Assembly: GCF_900155865.1 (NCBI RefSeq)
Contig: NZ_LT707006.1
Coordinates: 3,326,577 to 3,390,576 of the forward strand
DNA: 64,000 bases
Reading direction: 5' to 3'
DNA from: Bacteroides bouchesdurhonensis
GTDB lineage: Bacteria; Bacteroidota; Bacteroidia; Bacteroidales; Bacteroidaceae
The notes beneath the pieces are model-generated. The model saw only the letters and a list, made by a program, of their open reading frames with translations. It ran no database searches and had not been told where the DNA came from. This document shows, in pieces, positions 53,179 through 62,382 of this stretch. Positions within the stretch are counted from its first letter, which is position 1. Each line of letters begins with the position of its first letter. Position numbers and translations under genes: made by a program.

Positions 53179-53192
53179 TGATGGACCGATTA

Positions 53193-53585
53193 TTAATACA
53201 ATATATCTTCCGGTTGGAATGGAATATAAGGTCCGTCTTTTACTTCAAAAACTACCGAACCCTGCTCTAATACCTCTAATGTGTGCCATTGTCCGATAGA
53301 GATATGAACACCATAATTCCCATTCAAAGGATCTAATAAAAACGATTCCGTTTCAGCTCCCATCTCATTATAGAACATCACACGAATTTTTCCTCGAAGA
53401 AGCATATAAGTCTCTGCCGTATTACGATGACGATGAATAGGAAGTACAGTCCCTATTTCCAATGCATTCAATAAACGTTGAGCTTTCGCATCAAGAGAAT
53501 CATGAAGATTAAAATTCATTCTCAACCGTTCACTCGCTTTTGCCTTCTCTGAAACCTCATCTAATAAGCTATTATCTATAATCAT
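53193..53585 (-). CDS. wbuC: WbuC-family cupin metalloprotein
   Basis: 130 residues with a cupin fold: LPIHRHRNTAETYMLLRG gives the first metal motif (two His, Glu), and ISIGQWHTLEVLEQGSVVFE the second His. WbuC proteins sit at the ends of O-antigen and capsule loci next to wbuB-type glycosyltransferases. Their reaction is not established. It is the most distal gene of the polysaccharide locus but is separated from it by 776 bases and has its own -7 site. Confidence 0.85.
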   Translation of the reverse strand: MIIDNSLLDEVSEKAKASERLRMNFNLHDSLDAKAQRLLNALEIGTVLPIHRHRNTAETYMLLRGKIRVMFYNEMGAETESFLLDPLNGNYGVHISIGQWHTLEVLEQGSVVFEVKDGPYIPFQPEDILY

Positions 53586-53589
53586 AATT

Positions 53590-53682
53590 TTATACCATTT
53601 TAATTTTCAGATATTCCTCATGTAAATCTTCTTTAAATGACACATACACTATTGCCAATACGATTATTATACAGAAATACAT
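53590..53682 (-). CDS. Possible 30-residue membrane peptide before wbuC
   Basis: An ATG at 53682 opens MYFCIIIVLAIVYVSFKEDL and ends KIKMV at TAA 53592-53590, 5 bases before the wbuC ATG. The hydrophobic start and tight spacing suggest a translated leader or a small membrane protein. No family known and no clear RBS. Confidence 0.28.
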   Translation of the reverse strand: MYFCIIIVLAIVYVSFKEDLHEEYLKIKMV

Positions 53683-53697
53683 CCACTGATTGATTTG

Positions 53698-53705
53698 CAA
53701 AGATA
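53698..53705 (-). promoter_or_regulatory. -7 element for wbuC
   Basis: TATCTTTG on the minus strand, about 113 bases before the wbuC ATG. No TTTG at -33. Confidence 0.4.
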
Positions 53706-54361
53706 CTAATCCGACTGGAATTATCTTATGAAATCAGATAAATAATAATTTTTCTTCACTCATAGCTCCACACATCATCCACTGTTAATGGTTTGAATAC
53801 TGCAACCTTTCGACATGATGTTACCAATTTCACCATCAGAAGGAACATAATGTAACTGCCCAAATAGCATAAGAAACAAATGATTTTTACAGTAAATATC
53901 CGAAAAGTCAAGCAAGTAATAGAAACAATTAATATCGCTCACACAAAAATTCCCCCCCTATTTTTTGATCTAACAGTACAAGCACGCATTGTCTAATCTT
54001 TTAAAATTATATACAGACCACAATCAAGGAAAGTTCCAGGAATATGCATAACGAAATCTCCAACAACCATTTTTCGGCTTCTGAGACCTATTCCGTATAT
54101 GGAGAGGAAAACCATTCCTCTTCATTACATTTTCCACTGAGAGAGAAAATGCCCCTGTTCTGCCCTCAGGCTGGAGAGCAAGTTCCCACTATTTTTCCGC
54201 GGGTTTTGTACTTAAAAATATGATAATATACGTTATTCTATAACTAGAACGTCTGAAGAGACATTCCATAATCCACCGCCTCAGTTAGATACTAAATGTA
54301 AAATCTTTCAAAGGCTTCACAACTATACATTTTAATTCGTATCAAAGATATATACATCATT
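53706..54361. other. Gene-poor stretch between wbuC and the last capsule genes
   Basis: About 650 bases with no ORF I can support. A minus-strand segment near 53765-53880 reads as a short coding-like stretch (GEIGNIMSKGCSIQTINS) with a stop soon after, so a decayed gene may lie here. A small hairpin AGAGGAA-AACCA-TTCCTCT lies near 54102-54122. Nothing else stands out. Confidence 0.4.
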
Positions 54362-54499
54362 TTAAAGCCCACTAATTTGAGCACTCATCAATTTATTAAC
54401 ATCATTCCACTCAATGTTAGAGTCAAGGTTAACATCGATATTAAAACCAACGCCAAATTCCAACGGAGTCAAGAAATTTTTCTCCATATTGTTCACCAT
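54362..54499 (-). CDS. Small hypothetical protein translationally coupled to the last glycosyltransferase
   Basis: 45 residues from ATG 54499, which overlaps the glycosyltransferase stop by one base (TAATG). It begins MVNNMEKNFLTPLEFGVGF and continues with an acidic DVNLDSNIEWNDVNKLM stretch. No family recognised. The overlap argues for translation. A longer ORF from 54556 would lie inside the glycosyltransferase gene and is rejected. Confidence 0.45.
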   Translation of the reverse strand: MVNNMEKNFLTPLEFGVGFNIDVNLDSNIEWNDVNKLMSAQISGL

Positions 54500-55695
54500 T
54501 ATAGCGTTTGAACAAACTTTTCTAGAATTACTTCTTTGGAGTATTTCTCTTCGCAAATCTTACGAGACTTCATTCCCATCTCAACCAACACTGTCTTTTC
54601 AGCAACTGAAAGCGACTTCAAAAATATCAAAAGACCTTCTCTATCATGAGTATCAAAGCAATACCCCAAACCATTTTCCTTGACGGTCAATGCAATCTCA
54701 CTTCTCAGGTCACCGATGAAAAGTATTGGTTTACCAGCAGCCATGATATTATATGACTTCGATGGAACTCCAAGACCATACATACCATCCACAAGCTTTA
54801 TCAAAGCTAAATCACAAGCATTTAGCACATCATACTGCTGTGAACGAGAATAAGCTCCATTCAACATTATATTCTTCAATTGTTTCTCTTTAATGTATTT
54901 CTTGATATTCTCGAATTCACTCCCTGTCCCCCAGATACTAAACTGCAAATTCTCATTACCTGTTTCCTCTAGAATTTTAATAAACTCGCTCACGCCCTGA
55001 GCTTTACCTACATTACCAGCATATTCGATGACAATCTTATCAGTAGTAACAATATCTGTTTTCCGGGGTTGTATCGACACGATATCTCCCCAGTTCTCTA
55101 TCTGTACCACTTTCTGCTTCTGAGCAGACTTAAATCCTAGGACCTTATTCTGCATCACCTCCGTCATGTCCCGTCCAAGACTTATCATTGTGTCAACAGT
55201 TGCGTAAGCTCTATTGAAAATACACCCCATTATCCTGTAAGCTACCAAAGGCAGATTCATATCTGTATAAAGTCCTTCTGGAAAAACATCATGCACCAAC
55301 ATCGTCAAATGAAACTTTCTACGTCTTCTCAACCAGGCTCCAAGTACTATCATGGGAAAAGGATTGCTTACCATCAGCACCTTGTCCTCCTTACGAACTG
55401 AACTATTCAGCACTTTGTATAGCCGATAACTCATCAGTACAAACTTCTTTATTCTCGACAATTTACAATTCTTGTCTTCCTCTATACCTTCTACTCTGAT
55501 TAACTTGATGCCATCGTCCAAAATAAATTTGTTGTTGGCAACCTGTTTCTTATTCTTGTCATATACAGCCGGACCGCACACAACTGTCACATCATACTTC
55601 TTGGTCATCGCATTTGCTATCTCCCCCATAATGTAACCAGTCGATGTTTCTTCAGGTGGAAACAGTTCCGAAACCAACCATAGTCTTTGTTTCAT
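54499..55695 (-). CDS. Glycosyltransferase family 4 (WbuB-like)
   Basis: 398 residues, GT-B fold. The N-domain starts LWLVSELFPPEETSTGYIMG and the C-domain carries VIEYAGNVGKAQG, a MYGLGVPSKSYNIMAAGKP segment (nucleotide-sugar binding Glu is replaced by this Ser-Lys loop as in WbuB) and SRKICEEKYSKE. WbuB adds L-FucNAc residues in E. coli O26 and similar loci. Together with wbuC and the epimerase upstream this hints at a deoxy-amino sugar in the repeat unit, which is inference. Confidence 0.87.
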   Translation of the reverse strand: MKQRLWLVSELFPPEETSTGYIMGEIANAMTKKYDVTVVCGPAVYDKNKKQVANNKFILDDGIKLIRVEGIEEDKNCKLSRIKKFVLMSYRLYKVLNSSVRKEDKVLMVSNPFPMIVLGAWLRRRRKFHLTMLVHDVFPEGLYTDMNLPLVAYRIMGCIFNRAYATVDTMISLGRDMTEVMQNKVLGFKSAQKQKVVQIENWGDIVSIQPRKTDIVTTDKIVIEYAGNVGKAQGVSEFIKILEETGNENLQFSIWGTGSEFENIKKYIKEKQLKNIMLNGAYSRSQQYDVLNACDLALIKLVDGMYGLGVPSKSYNIMAAGKPILFIGDLRSEIALTVKENGLGYCFDTHDREGLLIFLKSLSVAEKTVLVEMGMKSRKICEEKYSKEVILEKFVQTL

Positions 55696-55710
55696 TAATA
55701 TCTTATTATG

Positions 55711-56565
55711 TTATGATTCGGTGTTCTTAATTGATTTTTCAAAGCTCACTATGCAATAGTCATAGTTAAAGTAGTCCGATAGTACTAGGGTGTAGTTGTC
55801 ATTTCCCAATCCTCTACGTACCTTCTTTGATAGTTTCACTGCTATCCAGATAAACGGATTGAAGATGCTTGGAGTTGGTAACTTCCTGCCATGCACCTTG
55901 GCTATCTCATGAATAATATCGCAAGTCGAAACCAATTCTTTGTTCTGCGGAGTCAGCACACCGTTCAACTCCTTGTCTATCACCTTGCGAATAAACTCGC
56001 AGAGGTTGTCAATATATATCATACTCTTCTTATTGTGATAGCAAGGGAAGAAAGGCACTTTCAAAGCAAGTTTCACAACGGTGTTGTAGTTACCCTTGCA
56101 ACCCTTGCCATAAACAAACGGCGGACGGACGTATGAAATCTTAAAGTGTTCATTTTCCAGCTTCTTCAGTCCCAAGTCACCTTGATACTTGCTGTCACCG
56201 TAAAAACTGGTCGGATTTTCAATCTCACGAATCTTCAAGTCATCACAACAATCGCCATAGACATTCATTGAACTAAAATGAATGAAATGCTTCACACCAT
56301 TCTCTTTGCAGGTTTTTCCAATATTAATCGGTAAGTCACGATTAATGGCATAAAACAGAGGTTTCATATTTTCTGTTATATTACCTATATGAGCAAGACC
56401 GGCAGTATTTACTACAGTTGTATACTTAGTGTAATCCGCCTCTTTCCATTTGTTTTCTCTGGATGAGATTATATCAACATCATATTCGGAAGGAAATGCA
56501 TCAAGCCATGCTTTGATTTTACACCCAATATAGCTATCATCACCAATTACAAGTACTTTTCTCAT
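55711..56565 (-). CDS. NAD-dependent sugar epimerase/dehydratase (SDR)
   Basis: 284 residues from ATG 56565, which gives a normal Rossmann start (VLVIGDDSYIGCKI) 4 bases after the upstream stop; a longer start at 56625 would overlap the ATP-grasp gene. Catalytic motifs are FIHFSSMNVYG and SFYGDSKYQGD (YxxxK). C-terminal residues 240-284 are hydrophobic and may touch the membrane. It probably acts on a nucleotide-linked or lipid-linked hexose. The usual partner in this context is the WbuB-like transferase. Confidence 0.85.
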   Translation of the reverse strand: MRKVLVIGDDSYIGCKIKAWLDAFPSEYDVDIISSRENKWKEADYTKYTTVVNTAGLAHIGNITENMKPLFYAINRDLPINIGKTCKENGVKHFIHFSSMNVYGDCCDDLKIREIENPTSFYGDSKYQGDLGLKKLENEHFKISYVRPPFVYGKGCKGNYNTVVKLALKVPFFPCYHNKKSMIYIDNLCEFIRKVIDKELNGVLTPQNKELVSTCDIIHEIAKVHGRKLPTPSIFNPFIWIAVKLSKKVRRGLGNDNYTLVLSDYFNYDYCIVSFEKSIKNTES

Positions 56566-56569
56566 TCTT

Positions 56570-57613
56570 TTATGCTTTAGCAAACATTTCCAAGTATCTT
56601 CTGTGCATCTTAATACCATATTCAATATTGACTACTGGCAGTTCTTCTCCAATAAGTTGCTTGACACGAAGATAAGGCAGGTTCAGACCACCTTCTTTGA
56701 ATATCTGCATAGTAGCAGCAATACGAGGATTAATCTCCATCAAGACAGGATGACCATTTTCGTCAAACTTAAAATCCAAGTCAGCATTACCATCCAATGC
56801 CAATGCACCGATTACTTTCTCTGCTATCTCGTATGCTTCGTCGTTTTTTTTCAATGTAGCTACCTGTGGTATACTTGCAAGATTTACGTTGCTTTCACGA
56901 CCAGCCATATATAGAATCTTACCTCTGTCAGCCAATAGATCAACCGAATATTCCTCGCCAGGCAGATACTCCATCGCCATCATTTCAGGAAATGAAGGCT
57001 TCTCTGACAAAATACCCCTCAACTCATCGTATGAGATGAAGAAAGAGTTGGGTTTCTCATAGAAAAGAAGGTCGAACTTCGACTTAGTCGGATCAACAAT
57101 TCTGATACCACGACTACCACTACTCTCTGTCGCTTTCAAGCAAACCGCTTTCTGAGGATAACCAATATATTCAAATGCCTTTTCAAACTCCTCAAGGTTT
57201 CTAACTGGACAATACTTCGGAGTTCTAAATCCGCGAACAGCCATGAACTCATAGAGTGACAACTTGTTATTTGATATTGAGATAGCATCACCATCAGAAA
57301 CAGAAAGCACAGTACCGACAGCTTTAAACTCATTACGTCTTCTCTGTAACTCTTCCAATTCATTCGACATGAAAGGCATCAACACATCAACATTCTCGTT
57401 CTTACATATTTCAATCAGAGCATCCACATAGTGAGGATCAGAGGCTGGAGGAACCAAGAAATATTCATCTACCATCTGTAAAAGTGTCTCATCACTCTTC
57501 ATATCCACACCAATCACCTTCACCTTTCGTTCCCCGTTATTATGCAGACAAGCTGCAAGACCTGGCATGAACTGCGCACCAGACGCAGTCGTAAGTATAG
57601 TCAAATCCCTCAT
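56570..57613 (-). CDS. ATP-grasp ligase (CarB-like)
   Basis: 347 residues. Rossmann-like N-domain (LTILTTASGAQFMPGLAACL), then the ATP-grasp domain with AVCLKATESSGSRGIRIVDP, MAMEYLPGEEYSVDLL, LDFKFDENGHPVLMEINPRI. Members ligate a carboxylate to an amine via an acyl-phosphate. In a capsule locus it is likely to attach an amino acid or other amine to a sugar acid or sugar amine. Its neighbour, the PLP decarboxylase, ends 4 bases before this start. Confidence 0.83.
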   Translation of the reverse strand: MRDLTILTTASGAQFMPGLAACLHNNGERKVKVIGVDMKSDETLLQMVDEYFLVPPASDPHYVDALIEICKNENVDVLMPFMSNELEELQRRRNEFKAVGTVLSVSDGDAISISNNKLSLYEFMAVRGFRTPKYCPVRNLEEFEKAFEYIGYPQKAVCLKATESSGSRGIRIVDPTKSKFDLLFYEKPNSFFISYDELRGILSEKPSFPEMMAMEYLPGEEYSVDLLADRGKILYMAGRESNVNLASIPQVATLKKNDEAYEIAEKVIGALALDGNADLDFKFDENGHPVLMEINPRIAATMQIFKEGGLNLPYLRVKQLIGEELPVVNIEYGIKMHRRYLEMFAKA

Positions 57614-57616
57614 AAT

Positions 57617-58840
57617 TTAGAAAACATAAGTGGTGAATACATCGTCAAATTCTTCTCTGCGCTTGATTACACGGCTGTTCCCATTCTCATCAAGCTCACA
57701 CATTGCACAGTTTGGAGCAATGAATGGTGGTTTAGAGTTGTTGGAGTAACCTCCCACATTAGCAAATACCACATAGTCGCCAACTCCTAGTTTACCGTTA
57801 TAGGCAGTATACATCACATCATGCTCTAAGCAAGTATAACCTACAAAGTTTGCATTATTCAATTCTATCCGTTCTTCTGAGCAACATATAACGTCTATTG
57901 GTAACTGCTTCATCTGACAAATGTCCCCAATCATGTGTTTACTGCAATCCATCACCACAATATCCTGACCTTTGATACGCTTGATATTGTCAACACGTCC
58001 GACAAAGTCAATATAGCTGTTAATGATTGTTGTACCTGGTTCTGTAAAAAGAATAGGCTTCTTTTCTTCTGGCAACGAAGCATAGTGTTCAGCAAATGGA
58101 ATGGCTACCGCAGCAGCATATTGCTCAAAAGATGGAATATTGTTACCAAATTGCTCAGCAAGCGAAGGTTTCATTACAGCAAACATTCCGCTTCCCAAAT
58201 TTAGATACTTCGGTGGTTCTGGCTGAAAGTACTTATCAGCAAGGGTCAGCATAACTTTAGCTCTATTCTTCCATGCTTGAATGGTACGAGACTGACCGAT
58301 ATGGCAGTGAAGACCTTCTACCTTCACACCATTTTCTTTTAGCAAATAGAAAGCAAGATCAAGGTCTGAGCTATCGCTATCAATGCCGAAGCGGGAAATG
58401 AAGTGCTGACCAATATTAATGTTAACACGAATTCCTACCTTCAGCTGTTTCTCAGCATGTGCTTCTGCAATTGTACAAACTTTTTTCACTTCCTCTATGT
58501 TGTCAATATTAAGAATGCCACCAGCAAGCAGATGCTCAATACTAAGCTCAGTCTTATAAGGACCATTGTAAATGATTTTCTCGTTATTATAACCCAATCG
58601 TTTTGCCACGTTATATTCCATGTCTGAAACTACTTCGGCATAACCACCTAGTTGTTTAACAATCTCACAAATGACAGGTGTATAATTCGTCTTGTAAGAG
58701 TAAGCCAACTGATACTTAGGATACAAATTCTTAAAACACTCCTCAAAATGGAGATAGTTCTTCACAAACTCTTCCTTCTGAAACACATAAAGCGGTGAGC
58801 CATACTTAGCTACCAGTTCATTTATTTTTTCTTTGGTCAT
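57617..58840 (-). CDS. PLP-dependent decarboxylase (LysA/ornithine decarboxylase group IV-like)
   Basis: 407 residues, alanine-racemase-type TIM barrel then beta domain. The Schiff-base Lys lies in LAYSYKTNYTP (about residue 49), HCHIGQS follows, then an ILFTEPGTTIINSY segment, and the C-terminal dimer-site Cys in VICCSEERIEL / CLEHDVMYTA. LysA makes lysine from meso-diaminopimelate. This copy in a capsule locus, next to an ATP-grasp ligase, is more likely to make an amine for decorating the polysaccharide. That is inference. Confidence 0.85.
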   Translation of the reverse strand: MTKEKINELVAKYGSPLYVFQKEEFVKNYLHFEECFKNLYPKYQLAYSYKTNYTPVICEIVKQLGGYAEVVSDMEYNVAKRLGYNNEKIIYNGPYKTELSIEHLLAGGILNIDNIEEVKKVCTIAEAHAEKQLKVGIRVNINIGQHFISRFGIDSDSSDLDLAFYLLKENGVKVEGLHCHIGQSRTIQAWKNRAKVMLTLADKYFQPEPPKYLNLGSGMFAVMKPSLAEQFGNNIPSFEQYAAAVAIPFAEHYASLPEEKKPILFTEPGTTIINSYIDFVGRVDNIKRIKGQDIVVMDCSKHMIGDICQMKQLPIDVICCSEERIELNNANFVGYTCLEHDVMYTAYNGKLGVGDYVVFANVGGYSNNSKPPFIAPNCAMCELDENGNSRVIKRREEFDDVFTTYVF

Positions 58841-58849
58841 ATTTATTAA

Positions 58850-59476
58850 TTATTTTACTTCAAATCCCTGTTTTATTCTGTATTCCTTCAAATGTGGACG
58901 CTCGTCAATACCATAATTTTCATTTACACGTTTGAAGAGTATAATGAGTGTATAGAATACCACCTTCAAATCTAACCACAACGAAATGTTATTGACATAA
59001 TCAACCTCATATTCAAACTGTTTTTCATATGTTGTGATTGGCTCTAACGATAATCCATCAGGGGGTATCAAACCACCACGAACTCTATGTCTCACCCTTT
59101 CGTTTTCTTTGAAGTATGGTAAGTCACAAGCTCTCAGTGGTCTCGGACCCACTATCGACATATTACCCATAAGTATTGAGAACAATTCCGGCAACTCATC
59201 CAATGATGTAGAACGCAACATGATTCCGAACTTGTTCAGTCGCTGCTGTTCACTGAGAAGATTGCCACTCCCATCTTTCGAATTAGTCATCGAGCGAAAC
59301 TTATACATCTTGAATATCTTCTCCCCCTTACCAATCCTCTCTTGTGAGAATAGTATCGGATTTCCCATCCATATCCTCACACAAACAATAATGATGAGAT
59401 AAAGCGGTGACAATATTACTATTGCAATCAGAGATAACAATATATCAAAGAATCGTTTAAAAAAATGTCTGTACAT
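58850..59476 (-). CDS. Initiating sugar phosphate transferase (PglC/WbaP C-domain type)
   Basis: 208 residues with one N-terminal membrane helix (FDILLSLIAIVILSPLYLII) and the bacterial sugar transferase core: GNPILFSQERIGKGEKIFKM, YKFRSMTNSKDGSG, LDELPELFSILMGNMSIVGP (with Asp-Glu dyad), RPLRACDLPYF. It moves a sugar phosphate from UDP to undecaprenyl phosphate to start each repeat unit. The size is that of the small PglC-like form. Confidence 0.92.
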   Translation of the reverse strand: MYRHFFKRFFDILLSLIAIVILSPLYLIIIVCVRIWMGNPILFSQERIGKGEKIFKMYKFRSMTNSKDGSGNLLSEQQRLNKFGIMLRSTSLDELPELFSILMGNMSIVGPRPLRACDLPYFKENERVRHRVRGGLIPPDGLSLEPITTYEKQFEYEVDYVNNISLWLDLKVVFYTLIILFKRVNENYGIDERPHLKEYRIKQGFEVK

Positions 59477-59557
59477 TATTTGATTTATCTAGTTTGAAAG
59501 TTATGAAGTTGAAAAGTGTACAAAAATAAACGGTAACGATGAATATAAAGAGAACAA

Positions 59558-60235
59558 TTAGATTCTTTTTAAGACAACCTCAAATGCTTCCGCATAGTTT
59601 GTTCCGCTCTGTGCTCCACGATATGCAGCCAAACTTTTTATAGCTTCCTCTGAACGAGGATGAGGATATGGTCTCATTACTCCACGATAAGCCGCCAAAG
59701 CAGCAATCTTAACATTTACATTATCTCTCCCTACCTCAACAAACGTATTCGGCTGGAATCTGTTCATACTTGTGTTAACAGACCATTCTGTGGACGAAAG
59801 AACTTCCATAAACCAAAACTCCTTCAATGGTTTAACCTCAACACGACGCTGGAACAACCTTATTGCAGCCTGACAAGCCATACTTGTGTGCATGTGATCA
59901 TTATTCGTGTCTGCAGGATGATGAGTAATTATCACGTCACAGTTACTTGCCACAATCGCTTGCTCAATAAACTGGACTAATGACAAATGAGTTGAATTGT
60001 TCATTTCGATATTAGGGAAAGTTCCCTTGTATTTATTCCTAATATCAAGTATTCTAGCACTTGTATCAAGGTCGTCATTCAACTCGTTATCTTCTGGACG
60101 AAAAGCACGAACCTTCGCTTCCGTACACATAATACAAATATCAACATTGTGACCTTGTGAAGTCAATTTCTTTATCGTTGCACCACATCCCAATACTTCA
60201 TCATCAGGATGAGCAACTACTACCAAATAATTCAT
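59558..60235 (-). CDS. PIG-L family N-acetylglucosaminyl deacetylase
   Basis: 225 residues. The zinc motif is VVAHPDDEVLGCGATI near the N-terminus, then ITHHPADTNNDHMHTSM with further His ligands. It removes an acetyl group from an N-acetyl sugar in the growing unit or its precursor. A free amine so made would be a natural target for the ATP-grasp ligase. Confidence 0.9.
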   Translation of the reverse strand: MNYLVVVAHPDDEVLGCGATIKKLTSQGHNVDICIMCTEAKVRAFRPEDNELNDDLDTSARILDIRNKYKGTFPNIEMNNSTHLSLVQFIEQAIVASNCDVIITHHPADTNNDHMHTSMACQAAIRLFQRRVEVKPLKEFWFMEVLSSTEWSVNTSMNRFQPNTFVEVGRDNVNVKIAALAAYRGVMRPYPHPRSEEAIKSLAAYRGAQSGTNYAEAFEVVLKRI

Positions 60236-60251
60236 ATCTTTTACTAAAAAA

Positions 60252-61445
60252 TTATTTTATTTTTTCATTTTCAATCTTTAATCTCAACTGATCGTAGAAA
60301 TCCTTGCGTTTTTTGTCTAAAATTTCCTTCTTAAATTCCTTACTACAATTGAAGTTGCGGACACTTGTCCCACAATATAAATTTGGGTCACAATACAGCA
60401 GAGTGACAATTCTCACTATTGCATTCACATCTCCATAATCGAACAGGAATTTATCCTCAATCAACTCTGGATTTCCTGAGACACGAGTAGTAAGACAAGG
60501 TAATCCCATTGCCATTGCCTCTATAACGACACGTGGCAGTCCTTCAGCCTTTGTTGGGAATACAGCAATATCAGCTTTACGTAGAACTTCTCTCATATTG
60601 CTGTAATTCATAAACCCTGTGAACTTAATCAGATCAGCCACACCTAACTTTTCTGCCATTTTGGTAAGTTTAGCTATGCCATCATGATAATCTTCGCCAA
60701 CAAATGTAACTCGTACTAGAATGCCTTTTTTCTTCAGTTCTACAAGAGCAAAAATCAAGTCGTTATGTCCTTTTCGACTATTGAAATAAACTTGATTTGA
60801 GACATGAACAATGTCAAGATAATCCTTTTGAGGGAAACTACGTGATCTATAGAAGAAGTCATTAGGCAACTCAATAGATGAATAAGAAGAATTTATAGCA
60901 TCAGGCAGATTTGACCAATAATGCGATTGTAAATAACATTTCGTAACTGGTGCTAGTCCGATCGCTTTATTACAAGCTACAATCATCTGTCGATGCAATA
61001 TTCTCCAAAGAGCCCTTTGGAGAAATGAAGGATTCGACTTAATTTCATCTACACAGTCGAAAACGAGTTCTGCAGCATAAGGCAGACCTTTCTTCTGTGC
61101 AATATTGCACACGACCTGACCTGTTGTGCCAGGAATACGGAATATACCTAAGTTACATCCATTGCAAACTCCACGAAGTTGTCTCTTTACCTCAAAATAT
61201 ACCTTAGCATACTGTTTTGGACCACTGAAGTTTGTTATTGGCCATATTTCAATACGAGAATCAGAGACCTTTATGTTATTCTTTCCTAATTGTTTCTTAT
61301 CAAAAACTTTGGAGCAACGTACCACCAATCTGACTTGATCAAAAGTCATAAGGTAACGTCGAACTAATGTATTACAAAAATCGCGAACGTAATATTCCTG
61401 TCCAAAGAAACAAACATCCTCATCACAAGCTACTAAAACTTTCAT
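60252..61445 (-). CDS. Glycosyltransferase family 4
   Basis: 397 residues, GT-B. The GT4 C-domain motifs are present: VTFVGEDYHDG, LIKFTGFMNYSNM, AEGLPRVVIEAMAMGLPCLT (EX7E-like Glu pair) and GNPELIEDKFLFDYG. It transfers one sugar of the repeat unit; donor unknown. Confidence 0.88.
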   Translation of the reverse strand: MKVLVACDEDVCFFGQEYYVRDFCNTLVRRYLMTFDQVRLVVRCSKVFDKKQLGKNNIKVSDSRIEIWPITNFSGPKQYAKVYFEVKRQLRGVCNGCNLGIFRIPGTTGQVVCNIAQKKGLPYAAELVFDCVDEIKSNPSFLQRALWRILHRQMIVACNKAIGLAPVTKCYLQSHYWSNLPDAINSSYSSIELPNDFFYRSRSFPQKDYLDIVHVSNQVYFNSRKGHNDLIFALVELKKKGILVRVTFVGEDYHDGIAKLTKMAEKLGVADLIKFTGFMNYSNMREVLRKADIAVFPTKAEGLPRVVIEAMAMGLPCLTTRVSGNPELIEDKFLFDYGDVNAIVRIVTLLYCDPNLYCGTSVRNFNCSKEFKKEILDKKRKDFYDQLRLKIENEKIK

Positions 61446-61446
61446 G

Positions 61447-62343
61447 CTACTTATATTTTGTAGGTAATTTCATCATACTACCAATTTTGTACTCCCATTC
61501 TTCTGGTTCAAGGGGAACAAAACCAGCATCGTGATAAAATGTCATTTCACCCAAATAGACCTGACCATTTATCAAATAAAAGTCAACTCTGACATTAGGT
61601 AGATTGAAATGTTTGGCTAGTTTTGAGCCAACTTCTTTCATTTCATCCCACTGCTTGAAATATGATATTACCTGATTTTTATTTCCAAAACCTTTGGATG
61701 TGATTGGAAGATGCTTGAGATTCATGTCGTACCAATCGAATTTTAAGGTATCTTTTCCAACAAATCTTTCTGTGGCATAAAACATCACTTTAGGTTCACC
61801 ATTGAAAAACATAATTTTGTAATCAACCAATTCGCTACCATCATAGTTTTTCATAAACTTCTCTGCAATGAATCTTGGCTTAACATCGTAATATGCCCAC
61901 TCCCTGTTGATTTTCCAATTTGTACGTGCAGAATTTTCAAGTCTCCTTCTTACTAATTCTATGTTTATTTGCGACTTATCTTCACAGATAAACACACCTG
62001 AGCCACCCCCTCCATTAACACTTTTCAACACGAACTGTTGTGGAAGAGTGTAAAAGTCTATATCTTCAAATTTATCCCATACACCAAGTGTAGGAATAAG
62101 ATATTTCTCACCTATGACATCTTTTATAACACTTTTAATTTCTGCCTTATCCACTAAAGAAGTAAGGATAGGATTGCGATAATTAATTTTAAGCCAGTTA
62201 ATTTTTTCATTAAAAGTCTGTGGATTATCAAGATGCAACTTCCTACCCATAATTAACCTATAACGAATCTTAAGATAAATTTCATCTGGCATCCATGTAC
62301 AAGTTCTCGCAATAATTGCTGCTATAATTCTACTCAAAGTCAT
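61447..62343 (-). CDS. TupA-like ATP-grasp protein
   Basis: 298 residues. Typical TupA-like features are RYRLIMGRKLHLDNPQTFNE, a FNEKINWLKI stretch, LVDKAEIKSVI, LKSVNGGGGSGVFIC and EWEYKIG near the end. Such proteins occur in capsule and teichuronopeptide loci, where TupA joins amino acids to sugar acids. It starts 1 base after the following glycosyltransferase stops. This is the second ligase in the locus. Confidence 0.87.
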   Translation of the reverse strand: MTLSRIIAAIIARTCTWMPDEIYLKIRYRLIMGRKLHLDNPQTFNEKINWLKINYRNPILTSLVDKAEIKSVIKDVIGEKYLIPTLGVWDKFEDIDFYTLPQQFVLKSVNGGGGSGVFICEDKSQINIELVRRRLENSARTNWKINREWAYYDVKPRFIAEKFMKNYDGSELVDYKIMFFNGEPKVMFYATERFVGKDTLKFDWYDMNLKHLPITSKGFGNKNQVISYFKQWDEMKEVGSKLAKHFNLPNVRVDFYLINGQVYLGEMTFYHDAGFVPLEPEEWEYKIGSMMKLPTKYK

Positions 62344-62382
62344 AATGTTTAACTTAATTAAACTATATTATTTTCTACAAAC

